NCBI RefSeq assembly: GCF_000347035.1
Contig: NZ_ANIJ01000018.1
Location: forward strand, 310,001 to 374,000
Length of the DNA stretch: 64,000 nt
Direction of reading: 5' to 3'
DNA from: Leptospira sp. B5-022
GTDB lineage: Bacteria > Spirochaetota > Leptospiria > Leptospirales > Leptospiraceae
Part shown: positions 8,396 to 18,527 of the stretch, one piece after another
Position numbering within the stretch: position 1 is the stretch's first letter
Layout: each line of letters starts with the position of its first letter
Notes under the pieces: model-generated
Seen by the model: only the letters and a program-made list of their open reading frames with translations
The model's database searches: none
What the model was told of the DNA's origin: nothing
Translations under genes and position numbers: made by a program

Positions 8396-10552
8396 ATGTT
8401 TGTTTTAACTTTTTCCAGCGTCAGTTATCTTACCGGATTTCTTCTTTCCGGGCTCTGCGCTTTTTTTCTTTTGAGCAGAAGGGAAAAGTATGAAACAACC
8501 CTGCACCTAGGTTGGGTATTCTTATATTCCGCGTTACTCGAGCTTTCCTTTTTACTCGGGACTTCTTTTTTTCATCCTCTCTCTTTTTTGCATCGATGGG
8601 TTTCTTTACCTTCCGCATTTTTAATTTGTGCCCATCTTTGTTTGTATTTTTTCCTCCTGAACTCACAGGCTTCCGAAAAGACAGGAAGGATCTTATTGGG
8701 GGCAGGATATTTTCTTGCCTTAAGTATTTTGGTCCTTCATATAATAGGGACAATATTCTCCAAACCTGTTTATGATTTCGGCGGAGGGGTCTACGACGTA
8801 ATCCATAGACCGAACGAAAGAGTGATCTTTTGGTTCGGTATTTTTTATGTTTCTCTAATTTTACTTTTTGGGGCATGGAGAGGATTTCAGGCTCATAGAT
8901 CGGATGTTCAATTGATGGCGCTTTCTTTTTGGGTGCCATTTTTACTACTTCTTGGGACTACGATACTTTTTCATTTAAAAGAGATTGCGTATCCTTTAGA
9001 CAGGGCCATCGGACTTTCTTTTTGGAACCCTATCTTTTTGACCGCATTATTCTTAGCTTGGCTGATCCATTTAAGGGCTTCTGGAGAAGTTTTTAGTCTC
9101 CGATCTCCTATTTTACTCGGGATAATATTATTATTAGTATTCGTGTTCCAAGGAAGTAGTTGGCTTTTTTTACAACCCGGTTTGGAGTCCTTTAACGAAA
9201 CGGTAAAAGAAAGATTAAAAGCTCAAGATCTATCCCCCGATTCTTATTTACTTTCCGTGCAAGACAATGACGGATTTGTGCTGACCGCTTCCGGAGGATT
9301 GGAGACTTCGTTTTTTGCAGAATCCAAAAGAGATCTGATCCTTTCCTTTATCTGGAACAATCCTTCCTCCTTAAACAAAGAATTCCCTTCTTATGCAAAG
9401 GTTGCGGAGTCTTTGAAGGGTTCAGATAAATATTCTGAAAATTTAATAGGATTTTCCAAATATTTAGAGAAGTTCCGTAAGAAGATCAGAAACCTTCCTC
9501 CGAAAGATCTTCGGGACCGGATCTTGGAACAGATCTCGCCCGATGGAAAAGAGGAGAAGTTGGCCTTATTCTTAAAGATACTTTCCGGTTCCGTGAGAAA
9601 CTCTTCCGCAGAAGGAGAGGCATTACGGAGTTTTGTTTTGGATCAAATGAGAGAATTGGTCCCGGAAGGGGAGCCTCGTTTTAGGAGGATCCAAGGAATT
9701 ACGATGGGAGAATATTACTATTCCGTAATCCAGAAATCTCCCGGTAAAACACAAATAAAAGAGATCGGTATTCCTTATCAGGAATTTCTGGCGTTCGAGA
9801 CAGGATTATTGAAAAAACCGGTTCTCGCGTTTTTAATTTGCCTTCTTCTTTTTGCCATAGCGATCAATTCGTTTTTCTCCTTCTTCGTAATCCAACCTTT
9901 GGACAGACTATATTCGGCCTTAGAACTTGCGACCGAAGGGGACCTGCAAAGGGAATTGCATCCGGAAGCTTGGGATGAGATCGGAAGTTTAGCGGATCAA
10001 TTTAATAGAATGATCCAGTCTATTCGAACGGAAGAAAGTCCGGAATATTCTTCTTTTAGCCAAAATGAACCGGTATCTAGACCGAGTGGAGTAATTTCTT
10101 CTTGGAAAGAAATTTCAGATCGGATCAAAAAAACCAGTTCGGTTTCCGAATTGAGAAAATTCCTCTCCGATCTGCAAGGAAGCCACGAGTCACATCCGGT
10201 TCGTTCCAAATTAATTTTGAAACTCGGTTTGAAGATCAAGGATTATCAAACTGCTTATCTGGCCGCCCAGGAATTGAGAGAGATGGGGATAGTGAAAGAT
10301 CCTGAGATGCTTTTTATCCTGTCTTATTGTGCAAAAAAAACGGGAGATATCCAAGAAGCTATCCGTTTGTCTGAAGAACTTAGATCCATTTCCCAAAGTC
10401 ATACACAAAATAATCTGCATTTAGCAGATATGTATTATCATACAAATCGTTTGGACGAGGCAAAGGACCTCGCGATCCAAATTCGTAAAGAGCAAGGGCC
10501 TTCTGCGGCAGTTACGAAACTTTTGAATGCGATAGAAAAAAAAGGCGCTTGA
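8396..10552 (+). CDS. Seven-TM sensor-like protein with HAMP domain and TPR tail, no catalytic domain
   Basis: The 718-aa protein starts with about seven hydrophobic helices (residues 1-225). An eighth helix (~238-258) leads to a large extracytoplasmic region (~260-470). A further membrane helix (~475-497) leads into a HAMP linker (IQPLDRLYSALELATEGDL ... EIGSLADQFNRMI, ~497-545). Where a kinase, cyclase or phosphatase would normally follow, there is a helical tail with TPR-like pairs (~600-715). It looks like a signalling receptor whose output is protein-protein contact. No partner is adjacent; pyrC follows immediately. The assignment rests on hydrophobicity and HAMP appearance. Confidence 0.75.
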   Translation: MFVLTFSSVSYLTGFLLSGLCAFFLLSRREKYETTLHLGWVFLYSALLELSFLLGTSFFHPLSFLHRWVSLPSAFLICAHLCLYFFLLNSQASEKTGRILLGAGYFLALSILVLHIIGTIFSKPVYDFGGGVYDVIHRPNERVIFWFGIFYVSLILLFGAWRGFQAHRSDVQLMALSFWVPFLLLLGTTILFHLKEIAYPLDRAIGLSFWNPIFLTALFLAWLIHLRASGEVFSLRSPILLGIILLLVFVFQGSSWLFLQPGLESFNETVKERLKAQDLSPDSYLLSVQDNDGFVLTASGGLETSFFAESKRDLILSFIWNNPSSLNKEFPSYAKVAESLKGSDKYSENLIGFSKYLEKFRKKIRNLPPKDLRDRILEQISPDGKEEKLALFLKILSGSVRNSSAEGEALRSFVLDQMRELVPEGEPRFRRIQGITMGEYYYSVIQKSPGKTQIKEIGIPYQEFLAFETGLLKKPVLAFLICLLLFAIAINSFFSFFVIQPLDRLYSALELATEGDLQRELHPEAWDEIGSLADQFNRMIQSIRTEESPEYSSFSQNEPVSRPSGVISSWKEISDRIKKTSSVSELRKFLSDLQGSHESHPVRSKLILKLGLKIKDYQTAYLAAQELREMGIVKDPEMLFILSYCAKKTGDIQEAIRLSEELRSISQSHTQNNLHLADMYYHTNRLDEAKDLAIQIRKEQGPSAAVTKLLNAIEKKGA

Positions 10553-10566
10553 GATATACTGGGCGA

Positions 10567-11835
10567 ATGGCTTCTCAAATCCGAAAAATTTCGGGAAAAT
10601 TCCAAAATTCCAAAGGATCCTTTATTGGAATGGTGGAACTGGATCCGAAAACCGGCCTTATACTTTCCGTTCAAAAAGGCAAAATATTACAATCTTCTAA
10701 TTTGGAAGAGCTAACATTTGATCCGGACAAGTTTGTGATCTTTTCAGGCTTCGGCGATATCCATGTACACGCAAGAGAAGACGAGTCCGGGAAGCATAAA
10801 TATAAGGAAGATTTTTTATCCGCTGGAAATGCAGCGATCAACGGAGGTGTGATCCATATCGCGGACATGCCCAATAACCCAATCCCTCCTACCGACGATA
10901 TAACTTATGCTAAAAAAAGAGAACTCGCGGACCATTCTCCTGTTCGGATCACTTTATACGCGGGTATAGGTCCTCATACAAAACCTCTTAAAGTTCATGT
11001 TCCATACAAAGCATTCATGGGCCCTTCTATCGGAGAATTATTCTTTTATTCCAATGAGCAGTTGGAAGAAACTATACGCCATTATAAAGGATGTAATGTC
11101 AGTTTTCATTGTGAAGATCCTGAAATTTTAGAAAAGAACCAGAACGAAACCTATCATGAGGACAGAAGGCCGGCTATTGCGGAGACTTTAGCTACGGACT
11201 TCGCACTTTACTTGATCGAAAAATACGATCTGATCGGAAAGTTATGCCATTATTCCACGGAAGAAGGTTTAAAGAAGATCATCGATGCTAAGAATAGGGG
11301 AGTTAAAGTAAAATGTGAAGTAACTCCTACTCATCTCTATTTCGATAGAACCATGCTTACGGACGAGAACCGCCATTGGTTCCAAATGAATCCACCTCTC
11401 CGAGGACCGGAAGACAAAGAGGCATTACTCCGAGGAGTCAAAGATGGTTGGATCGATTTTTTAGCTACGGATCACGCTCCTCATTCTATCGAAGAAAAAC
11501 TAAAAGGTACATCCGGTATTTCTCAGCTGGATACTTATTCTTTATTCGTGACTTGGCTGCATAAGACCGCAGGAATTTCTTTGGAAAAAATTTCCGAAAT
11601 TTGCGCGGAAAATCCGGGAGATTTTGTGGCGGAGTTTTTACCGAAAGAATACGGAAAAGGGTTTGGAAAGATCGAGGAAGGTTATTGCGGAAGTTTTACC
11701 GTTCTGGATTTTGAAACTCCTACTACATTCAAAAAAGAAGATATAAAAAGTAAGAGCGGATGGTCTCCTTTTGAAGGTGTTACTTTTCCTGGAAGTATCG
11801 TTTCTGTCATTCACCTCGGAAAAAAGGTAAGGTAG
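10567..11835 (+). CDS. pyrC: Dihydroorotase
   Basis: The 422-aa metal-dependent amidohydrolase closes carbamoyl-aspartate to dihydroorotate in pyrimidine synthesis. It shows the metal-binding GFGDIHVHARED start, a DMPN motif, and YKAFMGPS, which is where the bridging Lys is expected. It also has SFHCEDPE and the terminal LATDHAPHS with the catalytic Asp. The ATG at 10567, 14 bp after the preceding stop, is preferred to the TTG at 10549 that overlaps it. Its last 29 bp overlap the 3' end of the convergent methyltransferase gene. Confidence 0.88.
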   Translation: MASQIRKISGKFQNSKGSFIGMVELDPKTGLILSVQKGKILQSSNLEELTFDPDKFVIFSGFGDIHVHAREDESGKHKYKEDFLSAGNAAINGGVIHIADMPNNPIPPTDDITYAKKRELADHSPVRITLYAGIGPHTKPLKVHVPYKAFMGPSIGELFFYSNEQLEETIRHYKGCNVSFHCEDPEILEKNQNETYHEDRRPAIAETLATDFALYLIEKYDLIGKLCHYSTEEGLKKIIDAKNRGVKVKCEVTPTHLYFDRTMLTDENRHWFQMNPPLRGPEDKEALLRGVKDGWIDFLATDHAPHSIEEKLKGTSGISQLDTYSLFVTWLHKTAGISLEKISEICAENPGDFVAEFLPKEYGKGFGKIEEGYCGSFTVLDFETPTTFKKEDIKSKSGWSPFEGVTFPGSIVSVIHLGKKVR

Positions 11836-12382
11836 GAGAATCGGAAAATTTTTGTTCTAATTCGAGCAGGAATTTTTTCCTCCAGAGTCCACCTCCATAT
11901 CCTGTTAGATCTCCGCTTTTTCCCATGATCCTGTGGCAGGGGATCAAGATCGCGATCCGATTTTCTCCATTCGCTTTTGCAACCGCGCGGACTGCGTTTT
12001 TGTCTCCGATCCGGATTGCCTGAGCCTCATAAGAATTTGTCTTTCCATACATGACCGAATGTAGCGCTTCCCAAGCCTTCCTTTGAAAATCAGTGCCTAA
12101 GATTACAAGAGGGACATCGAACTCTTTTCTTTTACCTTCGAAATATTCCCAAAGCTGCCTTTCTAAAAGAGGAAAGAACTTACTTTCTCCCGGTTGTATA
12201 TCCTCGCCGAAAACTTTTTTGAGCCGACTGAGTTGGAGTTCCAGCCTCTCTTTTTCGGTGAATTCCAAAAGGCAGATACCTTCTTCCACCGCACCGGCGA
12301 GAAGTATCCCTATAGGAGATTGTATTTCTTTACTGAGGATCATTTCTTTGTCTAAGTATAAAAGAATTTTTGAATTTAACAC
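11807..12382 (-). CDS. ogt: Methylated-DNA-protein-cysteine methyltransferase
   Basis: The 191-aa protein has the Ogt/MGMT fold. The C-terminal half carries TDFQRKAWEALHSV (the DNA-binding turn), the alkyl-acceptor IPCHRIMGKSGDLTGYGGG, and a final helix. It repairs O6-alkylguanine by suicidal transfer to the Cys of PCHR. The start is a GTG at 12382, with an alternative ATG at 12343. The N-terminal segment aligns plausibly from either. Confidence 0.93.
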   Translation of the reverse strand: MLNSKILLYLDKEMILSKEIQSPIGILLAGAVEEGICLLEFTEKERLELQLSRLKKVFGEDIQPGESKFFPLLERQLWEYFEGKRKEFDVPLVILGTDFQRKAWEALHSVMYGKTNSYEAQAIRIGDKNAVRAVAKANGENRIAILIPCHRIMGKSGDLTGYGGGLWRKKFLLELEQKFSDSPTLPFFRGE

Positions 12383-12555
12383 AACCCGAAAATTGCCGTA
12401 AAATATCTTACTAAGGATCTTAAGATTGAATCGAAAGCCGACCTAGGACCAAATAATGGACCGAACCGTTTTTGCCTAGTCTCACGTTAGCCTCGTCTAA
12501 GTAATGGAAAACAATACATGGATACTCGACAAATAGATAAAATGGGTTTTGTCAT

Positions 12556-13566
12556 ATGATCCGATTAAGTGTTTTAGATCAGTCTCCTATTCGCAAAGGT
12601 GGGACTGCATTCCAAGCGGTCCAAGAGACGATCGAACTTGCAAAACTTACGGATAGACTTGGTTATCACAGATATTGGGTTTCAGAACATCATAATATTC
12701 TTGGATTAGCCGGATCTTCTCCCGAGGTTTTGATATCTCATCTTGCAGGAGAAACAAAAGGAATACGTATGGGTTCCGGCGGGATCATGCTTCCCAATCA
12801 TAGTTCTCTCAAAGTGGCCGAAAATTTCAGGATGCTTGAGACGCTCTTTCCGGGAAGAATAGATCTGGGACTCGGCAGAGCGCCGGGTGGAGATCGGCTA
12901 ACGGCTGCTATATTGAATCCTTCCAACAGTTTTGTCCAAAATGATTTTATCCAACAACTGATGGATTTACGGGATTTTTTGACGGACAATGCGGAACCTG
13001 ATTCTATCCAGGAGAAGGTAAAAGCGATCCCGGTTGCGGAAACCTGTCCTGAACTTTGGATCTTAACTTCCAGCGGAGAAAGCGCTTTGATTGCAGCTCA
13101 TTTCGGGATGGCTCTTTCTTTCGCTCAGTTTATCAATCCTACCGGAGGATATGCGAGTATCCGGGCTTATAAGGAAAGATTCCAACCTTCAGAATCATTA
13201 AAAACTCCTCAAGCAAGCGTGGGACTTTTTGTGTTATGCGCGGACACAAAGGAGAAGGCGGAAGAACTACAGGCGGTAATGGACAGACAACTTTTAAATA
13301 TTGAAAAAGGGATTAGCGAAGGTATTCTTTCTTACGAAGAAATTAAACCTTACGTTTATTCTGATTTGGAAAGGGTCAGGCTACTGCATAATCGTGGAAG
13401 AATGATTGCAGGCACACCCGATACGGTCAAAAAAAGGATTATAGATCTAACTGGCGAATATGGGATAGATGAAGTAGTGGTCTCTACGATCACATACGAT
13501 TTTAAAGATAGAGTTCGCTCTTACGAACTATTGGCGGAAGCTTTTGAATTAGAAAAAAGATTATAA
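12556..13566 (+). CDS. LLM-class flavin-dependent oxidoreductase
   Basis: The 336-aa protein is a luciferase-like TIM barrel. It opens with LSVLDQSPIRKG, then has YHRYWVSEHHN, GGIMLPNHSSLKVAE and a LFPGRIDLGLGRAPGGD segment typical of the group annotated as MsnO8-type or alkanal-monooxygenase-like enzymes. These use reduced flavin supplied by a separate reductase. The substrate cannot be deduced. The gene is monocistronic and followed by a strong terminator at 13594-13632. Confidence 0.88.
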   Translation: MIRLSVLDQSPIRKGGTAFQAVQETIELAKLTDRLGYHRYWVSEHHNILGLAGSSPEVLISHLAGETKGIRMGSGGIMLPNHSSLKVAENFRMLETLFPGRIDLGLGRAPGGDRLTAAILNPSNSFVQNDFIQQLMDLRDFLTDNAEPDSIQEKVKAIPVAETCPELWILTSSGESALIAAHFGMALSFAQFINPTGGYASIRAYKERFQPSESLKTPQASVGLFVLCADTKEKAEELQAVMDRQLLNIEKGISEGILSYEEIKPYVYSDLERVRLLHNRGRMIAGTPDTVKKRIIDLTGEYGIDEVVVSTITYDFKDRVRSYELLAEAFELEKRL

Positions 13567-13593
13567 AAGCGTAAACTAGGGAAGTGAGAACTG

Positions 13594-13632
13594 GACTAGG
13601 TCCTGCAAACTAAGCGGGACCTAGTCTTTTTT
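13594..13632 (+). terminator. Intrinsic terminator after the flavin oxidoreductase gene
   Basis: A perfect 10-bp stem (GACTAGGTCC / GGACCTAGTC) with a 13-nt loop is followed by six Ts. The T-run is only on the plus side, so it serves the upstream plus-strand gene, ending just before the convergent thiolase stop. Confidence 0.9.
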
Positions 13633-13636
13633 ATGA

Positions 13637-14818
<1,182 letters not shown>

Positions 14819-14840
14819 TTTTCCAGTCCTAAAAATATTA

Positions 14841-14869
14841 ATATTACGCAGTTATTAACTGCAGATCAA
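14841..14869 (-). promoter_or_regulatory. Thiolase promoter with a 15-bp palindrome in the spacer
   Basis: Read on the minus strand, TTGATC (14869-14864) and TAATAT (14846-14841) are 17 bp apart, an ideal sigma70-type spacing, ending 22 bp before the thiolase ATG. The spacer is almost wholly filled by a perfect palindrome with 7-bp arms (GCAGTTA/TAACTGC, 14848-14862). A repressor bound here would block RNA polymerase directly. Promoter and operator are inferred from pattern only. Confidence 0.65.
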
Positions 14870-14912
14870 TACGGTGTACTACCATTCCAATTTACATCGT
14901 TTCCGAGTCATA

Positions 14913-16940
14913 CTATTTTAATTCGAATTCGGGGCAATCAATGGAGAATGGCACTTCTTTTCCTTCTTTGTTAATATAGAAGGAAGAATGTTTGAGCCTA
15001 TAGACTCCCGGAGTATTCCGCTTATCCGTCTCCCAAACCAATCGTATCTTATCGTCGAACAAAGGTAAGAGGGATTTTTTAAAATAGAATTTAGTAGCCC
15101 AGTCGGAATCAGTATAAACAGTGATCCATTTATCTCCCTCTTTCTTCTCCACATCGAAATAGGATCTTTGTTTCGGATAAGAGATATTCGGATTTACGGA
15201 GCTCACTTCGCAGGAAACGGATTTTCCGATCTTTACGAAACTTTCATTCGGGGTTTTTATTTTTGGTTCAAAAGAAGAGATCCTCTCTCTGTGAGGGACA
15301 TCCGTACCTATAACGGTTTTACTTAGATCTTTAGGAAAGGGTCCTTGGGCGCTAACCTTGTTCTGTAGAAGATCGTTTGCAAGTCTATCGTATTCTTGTC
15401 TGAAAAGATCTAAACTAAACGGACCATGAAGAGTATGACCGCCTTCGTATTGTTGTGTGGAATATTCTTCCTTAGTAGTAATATATCCCGCGAAATCGTT
15501 GGTCAATCCTGAGAGTGCGATCTCTTTGATCTTAGGCCCTAACACTTTTCTGACTGTTTCTTTCATTCTTCTGCTGGACATCGTAGTGACTTCGTTAGGT
15601 GAAATGATCAAGGCAAAATCACCGATGGTTGCAAGCCCCAAAGGTAAGATTTGAGAAAGAGAAGGATCCGGTTTTGTTTCTCCCATAGGGAATAGGATCG
15701 CCTTAGGTTTTTGGCATACTCTCAATTCATCGCTTGGAGCTTGCAATAATCTTGCGGCCAGCCAATCAATATAGAATTTTCTATCTTCGTCCTTCATTCC
15801 TTCATGGAAAAGCCAGTGACCTCCACCTTCTTCCGTGGAACCTGCCGCCAAAGCATAACCATATGCGGACAAACAAGTTCTTTCGTCTTTTCCGGTTTCC
15901 GAAAATTCCTTACGAACGATCGAGTTAGGCATATCTATAAAAGATTGTGTATAGTTAAGACCGGAAGGTAAGGCTCTGAGATTATTATCATTCAAGATCT
16001 TGGAACTCGAAAGATATTGTCTTTCTCCTATGATCTTGGTGCTCTCGAACATATCCTTTCCCGGGCCTGTATTATTTAGATTCAGGTTGGGAGTCACATC
16101 TCCTTCGTTTGCCTGAGCATAGATCGCGATAAAATCTTTTTGTCCTCTTTTTGCGGCTTCGGATTCCGAAAGATAAGAAGCATATCCCTTATTATCGGTC
16201 GATACCAAATGATTATCGAAGGTCATACTTGTAGTATGTACACCGTACCAATTCACGATCCCGATCACACCTCTTCTGGTATTTATAGAAAGTTGGATCA
16301 TTGTTTTATCCGTATCGGAATCGTATTTGTCTCTTTCTTCCTTAGGATTTGCTTGGTATGCCGTTAAGGAACGATTGACTCCGGCTCCTTCTACAATTGC
16401 GCTTCCGACCAACAATTGTGCGGCTTCTTTCTTGGAATAAGCCTCTTTGATCGCCTGAAAGATCCCGTTTACGATCACTGAATAATATTCGGGAAAAAAC
16501 TTAGTAGTATATATGGAATTTTGAATATAATGGAAGAATCCTGCCGGAGCGCTATGGGTATGGGAAGCGTTCAAAAGAACATTTGCTAAATTAAAATTAG
16601 GATCTACTTCTTTTTTTAATCTGGCTACAACATCTCTCTGCACTTCATGAGGAACTCCGCCTAATTCCGCTGTCACATAGGCTAATACTTTTTCGGATTT
16701 AGGATCTTTGACGACCAAAGCTCTTGCAAATTGCCGGAGATGTATACCTTCTCCTTTTTGTCCTTCTTGCGCATAACCCCAGAACATGATCCCGATAGGA
16801 GGTCCTGTGATATCTACCTTGGACATTCCGGCCTCGAAATTAAATTCTTTGATCTGAGGTTTGGCGGTTCCGGAAAAAGTAGGACCGGAAAAGAGAAAAA
16901 AGAAGAATGGAAGAATAATCGTTAAACGGAACTTCTTCAT
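14913..16940 (-). CDS. Secreted neutral/alkaline ceramidase homologue
   Basis: The 675-aa protein has a signal peptide (residues 1-24, a run of F/L/I ending FSG). It shows the ceramidase landmarks: GMSKVDITGPP and MFWGYA at the start, the zinc-site NASHTHSAPAGFF (~124-136), and VHTTSM...DNKGYAS (~234-254). The nucleophile segment reads ANEGDVTPNLN (~277-287). Characterised enzymes have Ser at the position of Thr283. A C-terminal Ig-like domain fills ~535-675. It would hydrolyse N-acyl sphingoid or related amides outside the cytoplasm. The Thr substitution leaves activity open. Confidence 0.88.
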   Translation of the reverse strand: MKKFRLTIILPFFFFLFSGPTFSGTAKPQIKEFNFEAGMSKVDITGPPIGIMFWGYAQEGQKGEGIHLRQFARALVVKDPKSEKVLAYVTAELGGVPHEVQRDVVARLKKEVDPNFNLANVLLNASHTHSAPAGFFHYIQNSIYTTKFFPEYYSVIVNGIFQAIKEAYSKKEAAQLLVGSAIVEGAGVNRSLTAYQANPKEERDKYDSDTDKTMIQLSINTRRGVIGIVNWYGVHTTSMTFDNHLVSTDNKGYASYLSESEAAKRGQKDFIAIYAQANEGDVTPNLNLNNTGPGKDMFESTKIIGERQYLSSSKILNDNNLRALPSGLNYTQSFIDMPNSIVRKEFSETGKDERTCLSAYGYALAAGSTEEGGGHWLFHEGMKDEDRKFYIDWLAARLLQAPSDELRVCQKPKAILFPMGETKPDPSLSQILPLGLATIGDFALIISPNEVTTMSSRRMKETVRKVLGPKIKEIALSGLTNDFAGYITTKEEYSTQQYEGGHTLHGPFSLDLFRQEYDRLANDLLQNKVSAQGPFPKDLSKTVIGTDVPHRERISSFEPKIKTPNESFVKIGKSVSCEVSSVNPNISYPKQRSYFDVEKKEGDKWITVYTDSDWATKFYFKKSLLPLFDDKIRLVWETDKRNTPGVYRLKHSSFYINKEGKEVPFSIDCPEFELK

Positions 16941-16997
16941 GGAAGTACTCCTGGCGGATTTTTATAATGGGTATTTCATTAAATTTGAATATTCAGC

Positions 16998-17750
16998 TTA
17001 TTCCACATTTTCTGCAACAGGGAAGGTCAGATGGAACGGAGAAGCTGCTATTCCTGTTTTTATTCCTCCACCTTTGATAAAATCCGGAAAGATCGTTTCG
17101 TCCGACCAAACGGATTCTATCCTTGCGAATTTTCCTTTGCCTGTACCAATAAACGCAGTGCTTAGTTTGGAACCATCTTCCGCTTTTTGTAATAGAACAT
17201 AAGGAAGGATCGATGTGCTTACCGGAAAATGAAAACCTAATGTGCGGATCTTAATTTTGAAAAAAGATTTTCCGTTTCTTGCAACTTCGATCTTAGTTAC
17301 TGAGCCTTCTTTTTTCCATACGAAGTCTGCTCTTTCTTTTGGGATTGCCCAGTTGCGAATTCCTTCGTCTACAGAAGTTTGGCTAGATACAAAAATGCGG
17401 GTGATCCTTTTGTAATTTGTGCCCTTGTGTTCGAAATTTCCGGGAATGTATAAAAGTTCATAATAAGGCCCTACATCGGATCTTTCATAGTTCACTAACA
17501 TCAAAGAACCGAGTCCTCCTTTGAAGGACTTACGATCTTCTTCATCCAAGAATGCCATTTCAAAATTGTAGGACTTCCTACCGAATAGCGGGAACAGGAA
17601 TCCTTCTCCTGTTAATGACCAGGGGGCCGGAAAATGTCTCTTAGGGGACTGGGATTTGCTCTTACCATTTGTGGCTTTTTTGGGAGATTGCTGTGTGGTT
17701 TTTGAGGCTTTAGCCTTTGATTTAACCTTGGAAGAGGCGGTTGCTTTCAT
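16998..17750 (-). CDS. Acetoacetate-decarboxylase-like (ADC-fold) protein with basic N-tail
   Basis: The 250-aa protein begins with a Lys/Ser/Ala-rich tail of about 35 residues. The rest resembles the ADC beta-cone: a DVGPYYELLYIPG strand, RITRIFVSSQTSVDEGIRNW, IPKERADFVW, and a C-terminal ASPFHLTFP segment. I do not see the paired-Lys active site with confidence, so decarboxylase activity is not claimed. It is divergent from a TetR gene at 17910 and may be its target. Confidence 0.6.
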   Translation of the reverse strand: MKATASSKVKSKAKASKTTQQSPKKATNGKSKSQSPKRHFPAPWSLTGEGFLFPLFGRKSYNFEMAFLDEEDRKSFKGGLGSLMLVNYERSDVGPYYELLYIPGNFEHKGTNYKRITRIFVSSQTSVDEGIRNWAIPKERADFVWKKEGSVTKIEVARNGKSFFKIKIRTLGFHFPVSTSILPYVLLQKAEDGSKLSTAFIGTGKGKFARIESVWSDETIFPDFIKGGGIKTGIAASPFHLTFPVAENVE

Positions 17751-17857
17751 TCTGGGGGTCCGTTTCTATCTTTTTTCTATCCTATCCTAGGAAAATCCCC
17801 AAATTTGAAAAGGAAACTCTTGAACATCCTGCCTATTTTTGGGATAACTGGACAATG

Positions 17858-17896
17858 GGGACGATATTCGAGCCGTTCTCGGCTTTCGAATGTCCC
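17858..17896 (+). promoter_or_regulatory. Strong hairpin immediately upstream of a TetR start
   Basis: GGGAC pairs with GTCCC, ATTCGA with TCGAAT and GCCG with CGGC, around a TTCT loop, with small bulges. The right arm ends 13 nt before the ATG at 17910 and abuts the GAAGG ribosome-binding site. It could be an operator or a 5'-leader structure affecting translation. Confidence 0.45.
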
Positions 17897-17909
17897 GAAG
17901 GCAAAAAAT

Positions 17910-18527
17910 ATGACTGCAGTAGCTGCTCCGCGTCCTAGAAGGCGCACTAGAAATAGTTTAAATAAAGAATCCATCGTCCAGGCGGCTTTGGATATATTGA
18001 ACGAAGAAGGAATTGATGGGCTGTCCATGAGAAGGATCGCCGAAAAGTTGGATTGTAGTGTAGCAAGCCCTTACTCGCACTTTAAAAGCCAGCAAGATAT
18101 CATCAAAATTATCATTTCCCAAGGAGAAGCTCAGTTAACCGAAACTCTGAGAGCTTCCAGACTGAACGGAAAAAATTCCTATGAAAAATTGACTCTAATT
18201 GCAAGAGCTTATTACGATTTTTCCGGGAATAACCAAGAATTACATAAGGTAATGTTCAACACCGTTCACGGGCATATGCACAGAAAGGCTTTTCCGAAAC
18301 TTCCAACCAGTTATCGGGTATTTTTGGAAACTATCCGAGCGGGCGTTAGGTCGGGAGAATTCAAGATTAAAGAAGAAGATTATCCCTCTCTCGCACGAAC
18401 GATGTATTCTTGGATGTATGGGATCATTGTTTTGGACATGACCGGAATGTTGAAAAAAAGAGGGATCGGCGATCCACTGGACGAAGGCTTTTTATTTTTC
18501 CGGAAAATTCTTTTAGATAAAGAATGA
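17910..18527 (+). CDS. TetR/AcrR-family transcriptional regulator
   Basis: This is a 205-aa reading from the ATG at 17910, which has a GAAGG site about 9 nt upstream. A longer frame from 17805 would add 35 residues without family character. After a basic RPRRRTR lead comes the helix-turn-helix (residues ~17-65: IVQAALDILNEEGIDGLSMR, AEKLDCSVASPYSHF). The C-terminal domain is WHG-like. Its stop overlaps the next start by 4 bp (ATGA), so the two are co-translated. It probably controls itself, the hydrolase, and perhaps the divergent ADC-like gene. Confidence 0.88.
   Translation: MTAVAAPRPRRRTRNSLNKESIVQAALDILNEEGIDGLSMRRIAEKLDCSVASPYSHFKSQQDIIKIIISQGEAQLTETLRASRLNGKNSYEKLTLIARAYYDFSGNNQELHKVMFNTVHGHMHRKAFPKLPTSYRVFLETIRAGVRSGEFKIKEEDYPSLARTMYSWMYGIIVLDMTGMLKKRGIGDPLDEGFLFFRKILLDKE

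Noticed and set aside
13594..13632. Bidirectional terminator for thiolase as well
   Set aside because: Only the plus side has a T-run; the minus side reads CAG after the stem.
17805..17909. N-terminal extension of the TetR protein
   Set aside because: The extra 35 residues have no family character and cross a strong hairpin; ATG 17910 has a suitable ribosome-binding site.
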